Shown: positions 41,888-52,837, numbered from the stretch's first letter. The stretch: 64,000 nt of DNA from Lachnospiraceae bacterium (GCA_024682075.1 JAIKZQ010000013.1:30459-94458), one strand, 5' to 3'. Numbers and translations: made by a program. Notes: generated by a model not told the origin, from the letters alone.

Positions 41888-44035
41888 GTGAGCGACAGTT
41901 CAAGAATTGATTATGGGGATAGCGTGCACCGCGCCGAATCAGTTATAATCGGCATCTTTGTAAATACCTTTTCTGCCTATTTGGCATATACCTTCAAGCT
42001 CCCGTTAAATTTTGACACGATGGGAACCATAGCTGTTACCGCAATCGGAGGATTGTTCCCCGGAATAATCACTGCGGCGGTAACAAATCTTTTATGCTGT
42101 CTGTTCAATAGTTTTTCTCTTTACTATGTACTTATCAATGTCATGATCGCTGTTTTCACGGCCTGGTTCGTCAGGGTGGGAAAGCACAAGGTCATGGCAC
42201 TTCTTCCGGTTTATCTGGGAGTCATCTCATTGTTGGGTGGCGGATTTGGTCTGACGTTCCAGTGGTTTCTTCTCGGCGGTCCGCAGTTTGATGACATAGC
42301 TCAGGCTGCGGAGGCTCTTTCCGAAAGGATCGGACTGGGGTATTTTTCATGCGCGCTTCTCTTGAACATCGGAATAAACTTTGTTGATAAGGCCATATGC
42401 GCCGGCGTGGCATTTACCGTTGTGCGGCTTCTTCCCGAAAAACTGAAGCTCTCCATAAGGAACAGTGGATGGAAGCAAAAGCCTCTTTCCGATGAGGAAC
42501 TTCAGTCATATCGCAAAAAAGATGACAGAGGCAGATTTACTCTGAAACAGAGAGTCACGGCGCTGCTTGTTCTTGCTGTGGTGTCCATGTCCATGGTCAT
42601 GGTAATAAGCGGACTGTCATTTTACTACCGCAGTACCAAGGAAGAATACAAAGCCAATGCCGTCAGCGCGGCGAAGTTTGCTGCAAGTGTGGTGAACGGC
42701 GACAGAGTCGATGAGTATCTGGAGGCGGGAAAGGTTATCTGGAAGTATTCCGATGAGGAATACCGCAGGACCAATTCAATACTGATCTCATATTATGAAT
42801 CGATAGATAACATCGTACACCTGTATGTATATAAGATTGACGAAGAAGGATGCCATCTGGTCTTTGATACTGATCCGGAGGCTCAGGAAAAGTTGCGGGT
42901 AAATGAACTGATCGAGTTCAATCCCAGCTTCCTTCCCTATAAGGACGAGCTGTTAGCCGGTGGCAGGATCGATGTCCTTGAAAGCGATGATCAGTACGGA
43001 TATCTTCTTACCGCATATGAGCCTATCTACGATTCATACGGAAATGTGGTCGCTTATGCCGGAGCCGACGCATCAATGGATCTTCTGGATGCAGACATCT
43101 GGAGCTTTGTGCTCAGGATGCTACTCATCTTCAGCGGATTCATCGTTCTCGTCATCGCCTGCGGTCTTTGGGTCGCGGATTACAACATCATCTTCCCGAT
43201 CAAGGCAATGGCCAGAAATGCCAACGGATTTGTGAGCGGCAACATGAATCAGCAGGAGCTGGATGATCACGTAAGGAAGATCCGTTCTGTTGACATACAT
43301 ACGGAAGACGAGATGCAGGATCTGTATGAATCCATCTGCCGAATGTCCTCGGAAATGGCGGAGCAGATGCGTGACATAAGACATTACATGGACACCACCA
43401 CCAAGATGCAGAGCGGACTGATCATCACGATGGCGGATATGGTGGAGAGCCGTGACTCGGATACCGGCGCGCATGTTCAGAAAACCGCGGCATATGTGAG
43501 GATCATTCTCGAGGGGCTAAAGAAAAAGGGTTACTATGCGGAAAAGCTTACTCCTCAGTATATGGCGGCGGTTGAAATGTCGGCTCCTCTTCACGATGTC
43601 GGAAAGATAAATATTTCGGATGCGATACTTAATAAGCCCGGGAAACTCACGGACGAAGAGTATGAGATCATGAAGACTCATACGACCGCGGGCAAGATGA
43701 TCATGGAAAAGGCAATCAGTACCGTTCGAGGTGAGAGTTATCTTAAAGAGGCCAGAAATATGGCTGCATATCACCACGAGAGATGGGACGGCAAGGGATA
43801 CCCCGAAGGTCTTCACGGCGAAGTGATACCTTTGTCGGCACGAGTCATGGCAGTTGCGGATGTGTTCGATGCCCTTACTTCACCGAGAGTGTACAAGCCT
43901 GCGTTTCCCATAGAGAAAGCACTTGAAATGCTTCAGGAGGGAGCAGGTACCCAGTTTGACGCAAAATGCATCGAGGCTTTCATGGATTCACTTCCCGACG
44001 TGAAGGTTGTTCTGAAAAAGTATCACAATGTATGA
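41888..44035 (+). CDS. HD-GYP phosphodiesterase with ECF-S-like membrane and Cache-type sensor domains
   Basis: A 715-residue protein from GTG 41888, placed by ACGGAGG at 41874-41880. Order: an N-terminal multi-helix membrane domain (about 10-190) with FDTMGTIAVTAIGGLFPGI, resembling ECF transporter S-components; a further membrane helix (about 208-230); an extracellular Cache-like sensor (about 231-400, with YAGADASMD); another helix; a HAMP-like linker; and an HD-GYP domain with H569-D570 in PLHDVGK and YHHERWDGKGYP. It should hydrolyse c-di-GMP in response to an outside ligand. The vitamin-transporter-like domain fused to it is unusual. It is followed 29 bases later by the hybrid kinase gene. 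Confidence 0.88.
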   Translation: MSDSSRIDYGDSVHRAESVIIGIFVNTFSAYLAYTFKLPLNFDTMGTIAVTAIGGLFPGIITAAVTNLLCCLFNSFSLYYVLINVMIAVFTAWFVRVGKHKVMALLPVYLGVISLLGGGFGLTFQWFLLGGPQFDDIAQAAEALSERIGLGYFSCALLLNIGINFVDKAICAGVAFTVVRLLPEKLKLSIRNSGWKQKPLSDEELQSYRKKDDRGRFTLKQRVTALLVLAVVSMSMVMVISGLSFYYRSTKEEYKANAVSAAKFAASVVNGDRVDEYLEAGKVIWKYSDEEYRRTNSILISYYESIDNIVHLYVYKIDEEGCHLVFDTDPEAQEKLRVNELIEFNPSFLPYKDELLAGGRIDVLESDDQYGYLLTAYEPIYDSYGNVVAYAGADASMDLLDADIWSFVLRMLLIFSGFIVLVIACGLWVADYNIIFPIKAMARNANGFVSGNMNQQELDDHVRKIRSVDIHTEDEMQDLYESICRMSSEMAEQMRDIRHYMDTTTKMQSGLIITMADMVESRDSDTGAHVQKTAAYVRIILEGLKKKGYYAEKLTPQYMAAVEMSAPLHDVGKINISDAILNKPGKLTDEEYEIMKTHTTAGKMIMEKAISTVRGESYLKEARNMAAYHHERWDGKGYPEGLHGEVIPLSARVMAVADVFDALTSPRVYKPAFPIEKALEMLQEGAGTQFDAKCIEAFMDSLPDVKVVLKKYHNV

Positions 44036-44064
44036 CCTGTAAGAATTGACGGAGGCATGCTGAA

Positions 44065-47000
44065 TTGAGAAGATCAAAGTTTTTAAGATCAGCGGCATTG
44101 ATCGTAATAATATGTTTCCTGATCCCGCTCTTTGAAGGAGCGGAATTAATCGTGCACGCTTCGGATAACAGTGATGCTGTAGCGGCTGATAATGCGGAGG
44201 TTCGGTTAACGGACCTTGTCGGCGGCGGATATGCAATAACGGGACAGATCAGGGATTCGGGATATGCGGCTCAGGTTTATGATGCGACAAACGGTCTGCC
44301 GACTTCGGATGCGAACTTCATAATGGGTTCGGCTTCCGGATATGTATGGATCGGCGGATACAGCGGGATCATTCGATATGACGGCAGATCTTTCGAAAGA
44401 CTCGACACTTCGAATGGTCTGACCAGCGGAAGAGGCCTTTTTGAAGACAGCCGGGGCAGAGTATGGGTCGGAACCAATGACAACGGCGTGGTCATGATCG
44501 ACGGGGACACGGAGATTCATTTTACTTACAAGGACGGGATTCCGTCCTCCTCCATCCGTATTTTTGCCGAGGATGGTTCGGGTAATATTTTTGTCGGAAC
44601 CACAGCGGGTGTGTTTTACTTTGATGAAAATCTTCAGATCCATTTAATAGATGATGAAAGGCTTAATGACCAGAAGGTGCTTAAGCTTGTAAGTGACGTG
44701 AGCGGACGGATTTACGGACATACCTCCGAGGGTGCTGTTTTTTCCATCGAACGCGGATCAGTGGGAAGCCTGTATACGAGCGAGGAACTGGGGATTGAGA
44801 AGATCACGACGATCCTTGCCGATCCAGAGAAGGAAAATGTGCTTTACTTCGGAACAGAAGCCGGAGTGATCTATCATGGGATATTTGGCGGATCCATGGG
44901 GAATTTCGAAAAGATCCTGGTCCCTTCTGTCGGGGAAGTGCACTGGCTGAGTTATGACTGTGGCAGGATATGGGTCTCATCCACCACCGTTCTCGGTTAT
45001 CTGGACAAAAATAATTGTTATACGGAACTGGAGAAACTTCCCTTTAGCAGCGGGATAGAGATGACCACTTCCGACTACCAGGGAAATATCTGGGTGGCAT
45101 CATCCACACAGGGCGTCATGAAGCTGGTTGCCAGCAATTTCAGCAATGTTTCGGAATATGCCGGCCAGTCCGATGATGTTGTCAATGCGGTATTCAGGTA
45201 TGACGGAAAAATATACATAGGTACCAATAACGGTCTTGAGATCATCACATCTTCCATGTCACCTCTCAGGAATGAACTCACGGATTATCTGAAAGGTGTC
45301 AGGATAAGGTGCATTGCCGCGGACGAAAAGGGCAATCTCTGGATAGCCACATACAATCATAATCTTGGTCTTGTCCGCTATAACCCTTACGGAGGGATCA
45401 CAAGCATCAATACGGAAGATGGTCTTTTGAACGATCAGGTCAGATGCATAAAGATAGCATCCGACGGTTCGGTGGTAATAGGAACGAATGCCGGTGTTTC
45501 GATCATCAGGGACGGAGAAGTCGTAAGGAATATAGGAGCAGATGACGGAATTCACAACGGAACCATACTTACCGTGGAAGAAGGCAAGGACGGACTCATC
45601 TATGCCGGATCGGACGGAGACGGAATATATATCATAAGCGACAAATATGTTCAGAGAGTCGGAAGAGAAGACGGTCTTACCAGTGATGTTGTCATGAGGA
45701 TCATCAGGGATGAGGAGCGAGGTCTTTTCTGGCTGGTCACGTCCAACTCCATAGAGTATCTGAGAGGCGGAAGAGTTCACGAGGTGAAAACCTTCCCTTT
45801 CACGAACAACTTTGATATGTACCTGGATGACGACGGAGACTTCTGGGTGCTGTCTTCGGTAGGCATTTATGTGGTGAATGCCGATGAGATGATGGAAGAC
45901 AACATCTCGGGATATGATCTTTATACCGTTTCAAACGGTCTGCCTGCGACTCCGACCTCCAATTCATACAGTGCGGTCGACGGAAGGGGCAATCTGTACA
46001 TCGCGAGCCGTCAGGGCGTCGTGAAGGTGAACATGCAGCATCGCTTTGAGGGAAATTCCGAAGTGATCATGGACATCAGTTCCATATTCCTTGACGGTGA
46101 ACGTCTTGCTCCCGGAGAGAACGGAACGTACATCATTCCGGCATCCGGTGGACGTATCAGCATCACTCCCGCAGTCCTGGATTATACGCTTTCCAATCCG
46201 CTTGTCAGGGTGTACATGGACGGAAGCGATGATGCGGGCATTACAGTCACGAGGGATAAGCTGACATCACTGGAATATACCGGACTTTCGTTCGGAGATT
46301 ATATCCTTCATGTGCAGATCCTCGATAAGGATACGGGATCGGTGATTCAGGATGAGGCGTTCTATATCAAGAAGAAGCCTATGTTCTATGAATTATTCGT
46401 CACAAGGATTTTGCTCGTTGTGGTTGTTGCGGCCATAATCGGACTAATCATCTGGAGAATGATGGCGGAGAGGATAATCCGGAAACAGTATGAGGAGATC
46501 AGGGCCGCCAAGGAGGAAGCGGAGAGAGCGAACACCGCCAAATCCAGGTTCCTGGCCAATATGAGCCATGAGATCCGAACACCCATCAATACCATCATGG
46601 GAATGGATGAGATGATACTCAGGGAAGATGCGAAGGATGTTCCAAAGAATTATTTCCTGTCGGTGGTCAATTATGCGATCGATATCAGGACTGCGACAGA
46701 ATCGCTCCTCAACCTGATCAATGACCTTCTGGATATATCGAAGGTGGAATCCGGCAAGATGAACCTGGTCGAACAGGAATATGAAACCCAGGATCTTCTT
46801 CGTTCCCTTGTCACGATGATAAGGGTAAGGAGCAGGGAGAAGGATCTGACATTCGACCTGGATCTGGATGAGACCCTTCCCAAGAGGCTTCACGGAGATT
46901 CCGGCAAGATCAAGCAGGTTCTTCTGAATCTCCTGACCAATGCAGTCAAATATACCAACATCGGCGGATTTACCTTAAAGGCCGTTGTTTTGGAAAAAAC

Positions 47001-48336
47001 CAATGATACCTGCAAGATCAGGTATTCTGTCAAGGACAGCGGAATAGGCATCAAGCCCGAAGACCTTGGCAAGCTCTTCAATGCATATGAAAGGCTTGAT
47101 GAAGAGAAGAACAGCGGCATACAGGGAACAGGTCTCGGACTGGACATTTCCAGGAAATTCGCGGATCTTCTGGGCGGTGAGCTTACATGTGAGAGCGTCT
47201 ACGGTGAAGGATCTGAGTTTATCTTCACACTGGAGCAGCGCATCGTTGACAGGTCTCCCATGGGTGAGTTCTCCGAGGTGGACGAAGACAGGGTAGCGGG
47301 ACCTTATGTTCCGAGATTCATTGCTCCCGATGCTGAGGTGCTGATCGTCGACGATAACCCGATGAACCTCATGGTTGCCAAGGAACTCCTTAAGTCCACC
47401 AAGGTATTCGTCTCAACTGCGGAGAGCGGCGAGGAATGCCTTGAGAGGATCAAGTACGGTAATTTCAATGTTGTATTGCTCGACCATATGATGCCCGGCA
47501 TGGATGGCGTTGAGACGGTTGAGAGAATAAGAAAAACTCATCCGGACCTGCCTGTCTATGCGCTTACGGCAAACTCCACCGCGGGCGAGGAATTCTACAT
47601 TTCGAAGGGATTCAACGGATATTTGGCCAAGCCCATAGATTCTTTCCTGCTTGAAAAGACGATTCTCAAGCACCTGCCGCCCGAGATGGTCATGGAAACG
47701 GCCGAAGAGCAGAGGGCAAATGAACCCGAGTCCCTGCCCGAGGAGATGAACTGGATAAGAAATGTCGAGGGGATCTCGGTTCCCGACGGCATCAAGAACT
47801 CCGGCGGAGTCAATCAGTACATATTTGCGCTTGGATTGTTCAGGGATACTCTTGACGAGAACGCCGAGGTGATCGAAAAGTCCTATGCCGAGGGAGACCT
47901 CAGACTCTATACGGTCAAGGTCCACTCCCTCAAGACTTCTGCAAGGATAATCGGAGCTTCGGAGCTGTCGGCACTTGCTGCTAAGCTTGAGGAAGCGGGT
48001 AATAAGGGCAATAAGGAATTCATAGATGCCAATACCGCCAAATTCCTGGAAGATTACCGCTCGTACAAGGACAAGCTCGCAAGAATAGCTGAGATGAACG
48101 GCCAGGGTGGGGAAGATGACAAGGCTGACATACCGGAAGACGAACTTAAGGATGCGTACGGCGCCCTGAAGGAAGTCATCCCGCAGATGGATTATGATGC
48201 GGTCGAGATGATCCTTGATCAGCTAAAGGAATACAAGCTTCCGCCCGCTGACAAGGACAGAGTTGAGAAGATCACCAGGATGCTCAAGTCATTTGACTGG
48301 GATGGACTGGAGAAAATGGCTGACGAAGAATTCTGA
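44065..48336 (+). CDS. Hybrid histidine kinase with periplasmic-type beta-propeller sensor
   Basis: A 1423-residue hybrid two-component protein. TTG 44065 is used with GGAGG nine bases upstream. Order: signal/anchor helix (10-30); two tandem seven-bladed propellers made of Reg_prop repeats (about 50-660; [24 protein letters not shown] types); a Y_Y_Y Ig-like domain (about 680-765); a membrane helix (about 776-796); HisKA with H835; HATPase (GTGLGLD); receiver with D1140 in [11 protein letters not shown]; HPt with H1287; and a helical tail. In Bacteroidetes this architecture senses oligosaccharides directly; a glycan ligand is therefore likely. It is flanked by c-di-GMP enzymes and followed by a response regulator. 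Confidence 0.93.
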   Translation: MRRSKFLRSAALIVIICFLIPLFEGAELIVHASDNSDAVAADNAEVRLTDLVGGGYAITGQIRDSGYAAQVYDATNGLPTSDANFIMGSASGYVWIGGYSGIIRYDGRSFERLDTSNGLTSGRGLFEDSRGRVWVGTNDNGVVMIDGDTEIHFTYKDGIPSSSIRIFAEDGSGNIFVGTTAGVFYFDENLQIHLIDDERLNDQKVLKLVSDVSGRIYGHTSEGAVFSIERGSVGSLYTSEELGIEKITTILADPEKENVLYFGTEAGVIYHGIFGGSMGNFEKILVPSVGEVHWLSYDCGRIWVSSTTVLGYLDKNNCYTELEKLPFSSGIEMTTSDYQGNIWVASSTQGVMKLVASNFSNVSEYAGQSDDVVNAVFRYDGKIYIGTNNGLEIITSSMSPLRNELTDYLKGVRIRCIAADEKGNLWIATYNHNLGLVRYNPYGGITSINTEDGLLNDQVRCIKIASDGSVVIGTNAGVSIIRDGEVVRNIGADDGIHNGTILTVEEGKDGLIYAGSDGDGIYIISDKYVQRVGREDGLTSDVVMRIIRDEERGLFWLVTSNSIEYLRGGRVHEVKTFPFTNNFDMYLDDDGDFWVLSSVGIYVVNADEMMEDNISGYDLYTVSNGLPATPTSNSYSAVDGRGNLYIASRQGVVKVNMQHRFEGNSEVIMDISSIFLDGERLAPGENGTYIIPASGGRISITPAVLDYTLSNPLVRVYMDGSDDAGITVTRDKLTSLEYTGLSFGDYILHVQILDKDTGSVIQDEAFYIKKKPMFYELFVTRILLVVVVAAIIGLIIWRMMAERIIRKQYEEIRAAKEEAERANTAKSRFLANMSHEIRTPINTIMGMDEMILREDAKDVPKNYFLSVVNYAIDIRTATESLLNLINDLLDISKVESGKMNLVEQEYETQDLLRSLVTMIRVRSREKDLTFDLDLDETLPKRLHGDSGKIKQVLLNLLTNAVKYTNIGGFTLKAVVLEKTNDTCKIRYSVKDSGIGIKPEDLGKLFNAYERLDEEKNSGIQGTGLGLDISRKFADLLGGELTCESVYGEGSEFIFTLEQRIVDRSPMGEFSEVDEDRVAGPYVPRFIAPDAEVLIVDDNPMNLMVAKELLKSTKVFVSTAESGEECLERIKYGNFNVVLLDHMMPGMDGVETVERIRKTHPDLPVYALTANSTAGEEFYISKGFNGYLAKPIDSFLLEKTILKHLPPEMVMETAEEQRANEPESLPEEMNWIRNVEGISVPDGIKNSGGVNQYIFALGLFRDTLDENAEVIEKSYAEGDLRLYTVKVHSLKTSARIIGASELSALAAKLEEAGNKGNKEFIDANTAKFLEDYRSYKDKLARIAEMNGQGGEDDKADIPEDELKDAYGALKEVIPQMDYDAVEMILDQLKEYKLPPADKDRVEKITRMLKSFDWDGLEKMADEEF

Positions 48337-48350
48337 CGAGGTAAAAGATC

Positions 48351-49109
48351 ATGCAATTAAACCGTATGTTACTGATCGGCGAAAAAGAGACCTTCATCGT
48401 GAGAGTCCTGATCAAGAAGATACAGGATGCAGGATACCAGTGCGATTTTGCAACCTGGAATATCAATGACATCTATTCCAAGTGGGACGGAAAGGAACTG
48501 GTCACTCTTTTCATGGACGATAACTGCACCCCGCCCGAGGATGTCCTGCACTTTCTGAGTGACAAGGTAAGCGAGTACGGAGCGAAGATCATAGTGATCG
48601 GAGACAAGCTGGATGTCCAGTTCATAAGCGAGAATGTTCCGGCTGAATCGATCTTTAAAAAATTCGTGCGCCCGATAGACAATAATGAATATGTTGTGGC
48701 CGTGAAGGAACTGATGGGCAAGATCGAATCCGGCGAATACATGAAGACAATCCTGGTTGTTGATGATGACGCAGGATACCTTGCACTGGTAAGAGAGTGG
48801 CTTAAGGGATCCTATAAGGTTGCCATGGTCAATTCCGGACTTCAGGCCATCAAATGGCTTGGCAAGAACAAGGCCGATCTGATACTGCTGGATCATGAAA
48901 TGCCGGTAACCAGCGGACCTCAGGTTCTTGAGATGCTCAGGAGCGACGAGGATACGAAAAACATCCCGGTCATCTTCCTGACCGGCAAGGGCGACAAGGA
49001 CAGTGTAATGGCCGTCGTTGCACTCAGGCCCGAAGGGTATTTTCTCAAGACGATCGAGAAGGATGAGCTGCTCGAAAAGCTCAAGGAGTTCTTTATTTTA
49101 CACAAATAA
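48351..49109 (+). CDS. Response regulator with two receiver domains
   Basis: A 252-residue protein. The N-terminal half (1-120) has receiver-like strands (RMLLIGEKE, LVTLFMDDN, KIIVIGD) but a degenerate active site; the C-terminal half is a complete receiver with ILVVDDD, phospho-acceptor D181 in LLDHEMPV, then FLTGKGD and the conserved lysine in YFLKTI. There is no output domain, so it passes phosphate or acts by protein contacts. It begins 14 bases after the hybrid kinase and is its likely partner; the HD-GYP gene follows 15 bases later. Confidence 0.88.
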   Translation: MQLNRMLLIGEKETFIVRVLIKKIQDAGYQCDFATWNINDIYSKWDGKELVTLFMDDNCTPPEDVLHFLSDKVSEYGAKIIVIGDKLDVQFISENVPAESIFKKFVRPIDNNEYVVAVKELMGKIESGEYMKTILVVDDDAGYLALVREWLKGSYKVAMVNSGLQAIKWLGKNKADLILLDHEMPVTSGPQVLEMLRSDEDTKNIPVIFLTGKGDKDSVMAVVALRPEGYFLKTIEKDELLEKLKEFFILHK

Positions 49110-49124
49110 CGGAGAGACCCCGAC

Positions 49125-51521
49125 ATGATTGAATTATTCAGGGAACATCAATTGAATCTTATGCTTGTGCTGGCATGCATGTGCGGCATGATCGTGTTTT
49201 TCGTGATGATCGCGTCGTATATGACCAGGCAGAGAAAAAGATCGCTGATCCTTCTGGAACTCAGCGGAATGTTCCTGCTCATATTTGACCGCTACGCATA
49301 TATCTACCGCGGAAACACGGGTCCTGCCGGATACTGGATGGTCAGGATCAGTAATTTCTTCGTATTCTTCCTGACTCTGTCGACGGTATTGTTTTTCACG
49401 ATATATCTTGCGGACCTGCTTGTTCATGACGGAGGTCTTAAAAAGGCCCCTGTAAGGCTTAAGGTTTCATATGCCGTGATCATAGCCGGAATGATAAGCC
49501 TTGTTCTGTCAACCTGCAGAGGCTGGTACTATTACTTTGATTCAGCCAACGAATATCAGAGAGGACCGGGATTTCTGGTCTGTTATGTTTTTCCTATCTT
49601 CGCTTTGCTGCTGGTGATAACGGTAGTATTCCAGTATGCGCATCTGTTCAGCATGGAGATAAGGATATCACTTGAACTTTTCTCGGTGGTGCCTCTTTTC
49701 GCATCCTGTGCCCAGATTGTCTTGTATGGCATATCACTCACCAATATCTCCATAGTCATGATGTGCATGCTCGTGTACGTGTTTGCTCTCATTGACATGA
49801 ACAAACAGCTTGAAAAGGTGCACAGGCAGGAAGTCGAATATCTCGAAGAACAGCAAAGGAACATGAGCAAGCTCTTTGAGGAAACGGCAACTTTCATATC
49901 CGAGTCGATCGATGAGAACAAGACTCATTACAAGGGGCATTCCCAGAGAGTGGCGAATTATTCCAGAGAGATCGCTCGTTTGAGCGGAGATAGCGAGGAG
50001 GAGTGCGAGAAGGCATATTTTGCCGGACTTCTTCATGACGTGGGCAAGCTCTGTGTTCCGGACCATGTGCTGAACAAAAAGCGCGAACTCAACAGGGATG
50101 AAGAGCTTCTGATGCAGGAACATGCGGCTGCAGGCAGCAAGATGCTTTCAGGCATAGAAGCATATCCTTATCTGAGCGACGTTGCACGCCACCATCACGA
50201 AAGATATGACGGAACCGGATATCCGGACAGACTTAAAGGTGAGGAGATTCCCAAACTTGCAAGGATAGTGGCGATCGCCGATGCTTATGACATCATGACC
50301 TCCAACAGGGAATACAGGGGTGCACTTCCGCAGATCAGGGTCAGGGAAGAAATCCTCAAGGATTCCGGCATCAGGTTTGATCCCGGATATTCCAAGGTGA
50401 TGCTCCAGATGATCGATTCCGACAAGGAATATCTGCTCAAGGAGAGGGAATCGACCACCGGCAAGGAACTTAAGACCGAACTGGATTGTGAAGCATACAG
50501 AAGTGACATATCCGTCGGTATACCCGTTAAGAAGAGCACGATGCAGATCTCGTTCAAGTGTGCTCCGAAGAATAAGGAAAGTGAGAATGTCCCGGTTCCC
50601 ACATTGATCTTGTTCGATTCTCTTGATGACTGCGTTCATAACAATGAACAGGCGATCATTGAGAATAATTATGTGGAATATGCGGAGATATGGTTTGACG
50701 GACATACTATCTCCACAAGAGCCAGAAACATTGAGATGAGGATGTTTGAGGATGTGTCACCTCATGAGACCAAGGAAGCGTTCAAGACATCCAAAAGCTC
50801 CTATTACGAAGTTGAGGCCGGAAGATATAAGGATCATATCCGCATCAGGATAAGAGGAGGAGCAAGGGAACTCGAATGCATAGTCGCTCTTCCGGACAAT
50901 ACCAGATATACATACCTGGCCCTGACCGGCGAGAACTGCAAGATATCGAATATTGAAGTGCAGGAGGTAGGTCCTGCTCCTATCGAGGGTGATATCCCCA
51001 GGATCGCGGATGAGATCGTATACACCGACCGCATAGAATCCGACCTGAAGAACATACAGATAGATGTCAAGAGAGGTAACTCTACCGAAGGAGTGGCGGT
51101 TGAGGATGGAATGAGGATGGCCTTCCATTCGATGAGCCTGCCCACGGCACATCTCGTATGGCACTGCCCTTATGTGGTGCTGTATCACTCCGCGGACAAG
51201 AAGGTCGGTGGTGAAGGATACAAGGAGCTGGTGCTCGTAAGACTTGACGGTGAGATAGAGGAAGTTAATCCCGAAATAGAAAACAAGATGTCCGTGGTCA
51301 AGACTGACGAGTTCGACAGCTGGGATACCTGGAAGGCTGTCAACAAGAGAGGCATGGAGTATGTCGTGACATTCCGCAAGAAGGGCAATAAGGTTACGAT
51401 CTCCGCAGAAAATGCGGGCATCAGGATCAAGAACACGACGACCATAGACAAAAACGACGGCGATGTTTATGCTGCGCTGACAGGTGATCAGATCGCACTG
51501 ACGGATATAAGGATCATCTGA
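49125..51521 (+). CDS. Membrane HD-GYP phosphodiesterase with tandem C-terminal beta-sandwich domains
   Basis: A 798-residue protein: about seven N-terminal membrane helices (8-225), a coiled linker (230-260), an HD-GYP domain (H304-D305 in LLHDVGKLCVP; HHHERYDGTGYP), then about 350 residues with two similar beta-rich modules. Their ends repeat: YLALTGENCKISNIEV and YAALTGDQIALTDIRI, a pattern typical of jelly-roll concanavalin/LamG-like folds. With this topology the modules lie in the cytoplasm, which is odd for carbohydrate binding. Last gene of the 41888 operon. Confidence 0.87.
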   Translation: MIELFREHQLNLMLVLACMCGMIVFFVMIASYMTRQRKRSLILLELSGMFLLIFDRYAYIYRGNTGPAGYWMVRISNFFVFFLTLSTVLFFTIYLADLLVHDGGLKKAPVRLKVSYAVIIAGMISLVLSTCRGWYYYFDSANEYQRGPGFLVCYVFPIFALLLVITVVFQYAHLFSMEIRISLELFSVVPLFASCAQIVLYGISLTNISIVMMCMLVYVFALIDMNKQLEKVHRQEVEYLEEQQRNMSKLFEETATFISESIDENKTHYKGHSQRVANYSREIARLSGDSEEECEKAYFAGLLHDVGKLCVPDHVLNKKRELNRDEELLMQEHAAAGSKMLSGIEAYPYLSDVARHHHERYDGTGYPDRLKGEEIPKLARIVAIADAYDIMTSNREYRGALPQIRVREEILKDSGIRFDPGYSKVMLQMIDSDKEYLLKERESTTGKELKTELDCEAYRSDISVGIPVKKSTMQISFKCAPKNKESENVPVPTLILFDSLDDCVHNNEQAIIENNYVEYAEIWFDGHTISTRARNIEMRMFEDVSPHETKEAFKTSKSSYYEVEAGRYKDHIRIRIRGGARELECIVALPDNTRYTYLALTGENCKISNIEVQEVGPAPIEGDIPRIADEIVYTDRIESDLKNIQIDVKRGNSTEGVAVEDGMRMAFHSMSLPTAHLVWHCPYVVLYHSADKKVGGEGYKELVLVRLDGEIEEVNPEIENKMSVVKTDEFDSWDTWKAVNKRGMEYVVTFRKKGNKVTISAENAGIRIKNTTTIDKNDGDVYAALTGDQIALTDIRII

Positions 51522-51577
51522 TAATACCGTCAAAATGCTTTAGGAACAGGCTTTTTCGGTTATTTGAAATAATTATG

Positions 51578-51614
51578 TTGACATTTTCAATTATTATGAT
51601 ATCATGATGATATC
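51578..51614 (+). promoter_or_regulatory. Promoter and palindrome upstream of the SPFH gene
   Basis: TTGACA (51578-51583), a 16-base spacer, TATCAT (51600-51605). The -10 is the left arm of a perfect palindrome GATATCAT-G-ATGATATC (51598-51614), a candidate operator, possibly for the ribbon-helix-helix protein encoded at 52640. Confidence 0.65.
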
Positions 51615-51635
51615 AGATTAAGAAAGGAGTCAATC

Positions 51636-52640
51636 ATGACTGAAAAACTTTACAAAGCACGTCCTAACGGAGCAGCAGCACTTTTGGGTATTCTGGTATT
51701 ATATGTTTTCGGTATTTTCTGCATCGCATTCGGTGCAGCTAACAGCGGCCTTCTTGCCTTCCTGGGAGTTGTCATCGTGGCGATCGGATGGATTCCCCTT
51801 TGCGGACTCAAGGTTTTAAGACCTTCAGAGGCACTTGTTCTTACCCTCTTCGGTAAGTATAAGGGCACGATCAAGGAAGCAGGTTTCTACTGCGTCAATC
51901 CTTTCTGCACCGCAGTTAATCCCGCGTCAATGACCAAGCTTGCACAGAGCGGAGATTCTCACGGAACCACCACTTCAGGTGTTACCATTACCTCCACCGG
52001 CACAACGGTCAATCCGGAGATGTATTCCAAGAAGATCTCTCTTAAGGCCATGACCCTTAACAACGGTATCCAGAAGATCAACGATTGCCTCGGTAATCCT
52101 GTTGAGATCGGCATCGCAGTCATCTGGAAGGTTACCGATACCGCGAAAGCTGTATTCAATGTAGACAACTACAAAGAGTATCTTTCCCTTCAGTGCGACT
52201 CGGCGCTTCGTAACATCGTAAGGATCTATCCTTATGACATCGCTACCAACGTTGATACGACCGGCGACGGATTGGCAGATGAGGGAAGCCTCAGAGGTTC
52301 TTCCGAGCTTGTCGCAGAGCGTATCAAGAATGAGATCCAGAGCAAGGTCAATGAAGCAGGCCTTGAGATTATCGAAGCAAGGATCACTTATCTTGCATAT
52401 GCTCCCGAGATCGCATCCGTGATGCTTCAGAGGCAGCAGGCGTCAGCTATCATCGATGCCCGCAAGATGATCGTCGACGGTGCTGTCGGAATGGTCGAGA
52501 TGGCACTTGATAGACTTAACGAGAAACAGATGGTCCAGCTGGATGAGGAAAGGAAGGCTGCAATGGTCTCCAATCTTCTCGTGGTTCTGTGCGGCAACCA
52601 CGATGCCCAGCCGGTAGTTAATTCGGGAAGTTTGTATTAA
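51636..52640 (+). CDS. SPFH/Band 7 domain membrane protein
   Basis: A 334-residue protein. Two N-terminal hydrophobic segments (12-60) precede an SPFH domain: LRPSEALVLTLFGKYKGTI, VEIGIAVIWKVTDTAKAVFNVDNY, then SALRNIVRIYPYD and a coiled C-terminal region (EARITYLAYAPEIASVMLQRQQASAI). Such proteins form membrane-associated oligomeric scaffolds. ATG 51636 follows AAAGGAG. The stop TAA overlaps the ATG of the next gene by one base, which is the usual SPFH/ribbon-helix-helix pairing in Firmicutes. Confidence 0.92.
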   Translation: MTEKLYKARPNGAAALLGILVLYVFGIFCIAFGAANSGLLAFLGVVIVAIGWIPLCGLKVLRPSEALVLTLFGKYKGTIKEAGFYCVNPFCTAVNPASMTKLAQSGDSHGTTTSGVTITSTGTTVNPEMYSKKISLKAMTLNNGIQKINDCLGNPVEIGIAVIWKVTDTAKAVFNVDNYKEYLSLQCDSALRNIVRIYPYDIATNVDTTGDGLADEGSLRGSSELVAERIKNEIQSKVNEAGLEIIEARITYLAYAPEIASVMLQRQQASAIIDARKMIVDGAVGMVEMALDRLNEKQMVQLDEERKAAMVSNLLVVLCGNHDAQPVVNSGSLY

Positions 52641-52837
52641 TGGGTGAAAAGAAACAGGTTCCGCTCCGCCTTTCTGAGAAGCTCTATAACGATATCGCAG
52701 CCTGGGCCGAAGATGATTTCAGATCGGTCAACGGCCAGATAGAATATCTTCTTTCGGAATGCGTGAGACAGCGGAAAAAGGACGGAAAATATGTCGGTGA
52801 AGAGATAGATGTGCCGCCGAAATTTGATCTTCACTGA
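52640..52837 (+). CDS. Arc-type ribbon-helix-helix protein
   Basis: A 65-residue protein: QVPLRLSEKLYNDIAAWAEDDFRSVNGQIEYLLSECV is a classical ribbon-helix-helix (beta strand, helix, turn, helix). It overlaps the SPFH stop by one base (TAATG), so it is translationally coupled. It may bind the palindrome at 51598 and control its own operon; annotations as an antitoxin are common but no toxin is present. Confidence 0.85.
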   Translation: MGEKKQVPLRLSEKLYNDIAAWAEDDFRSVNGQIEYLLSECVRQRKKDGKYVGEEIDVPPKFDLH

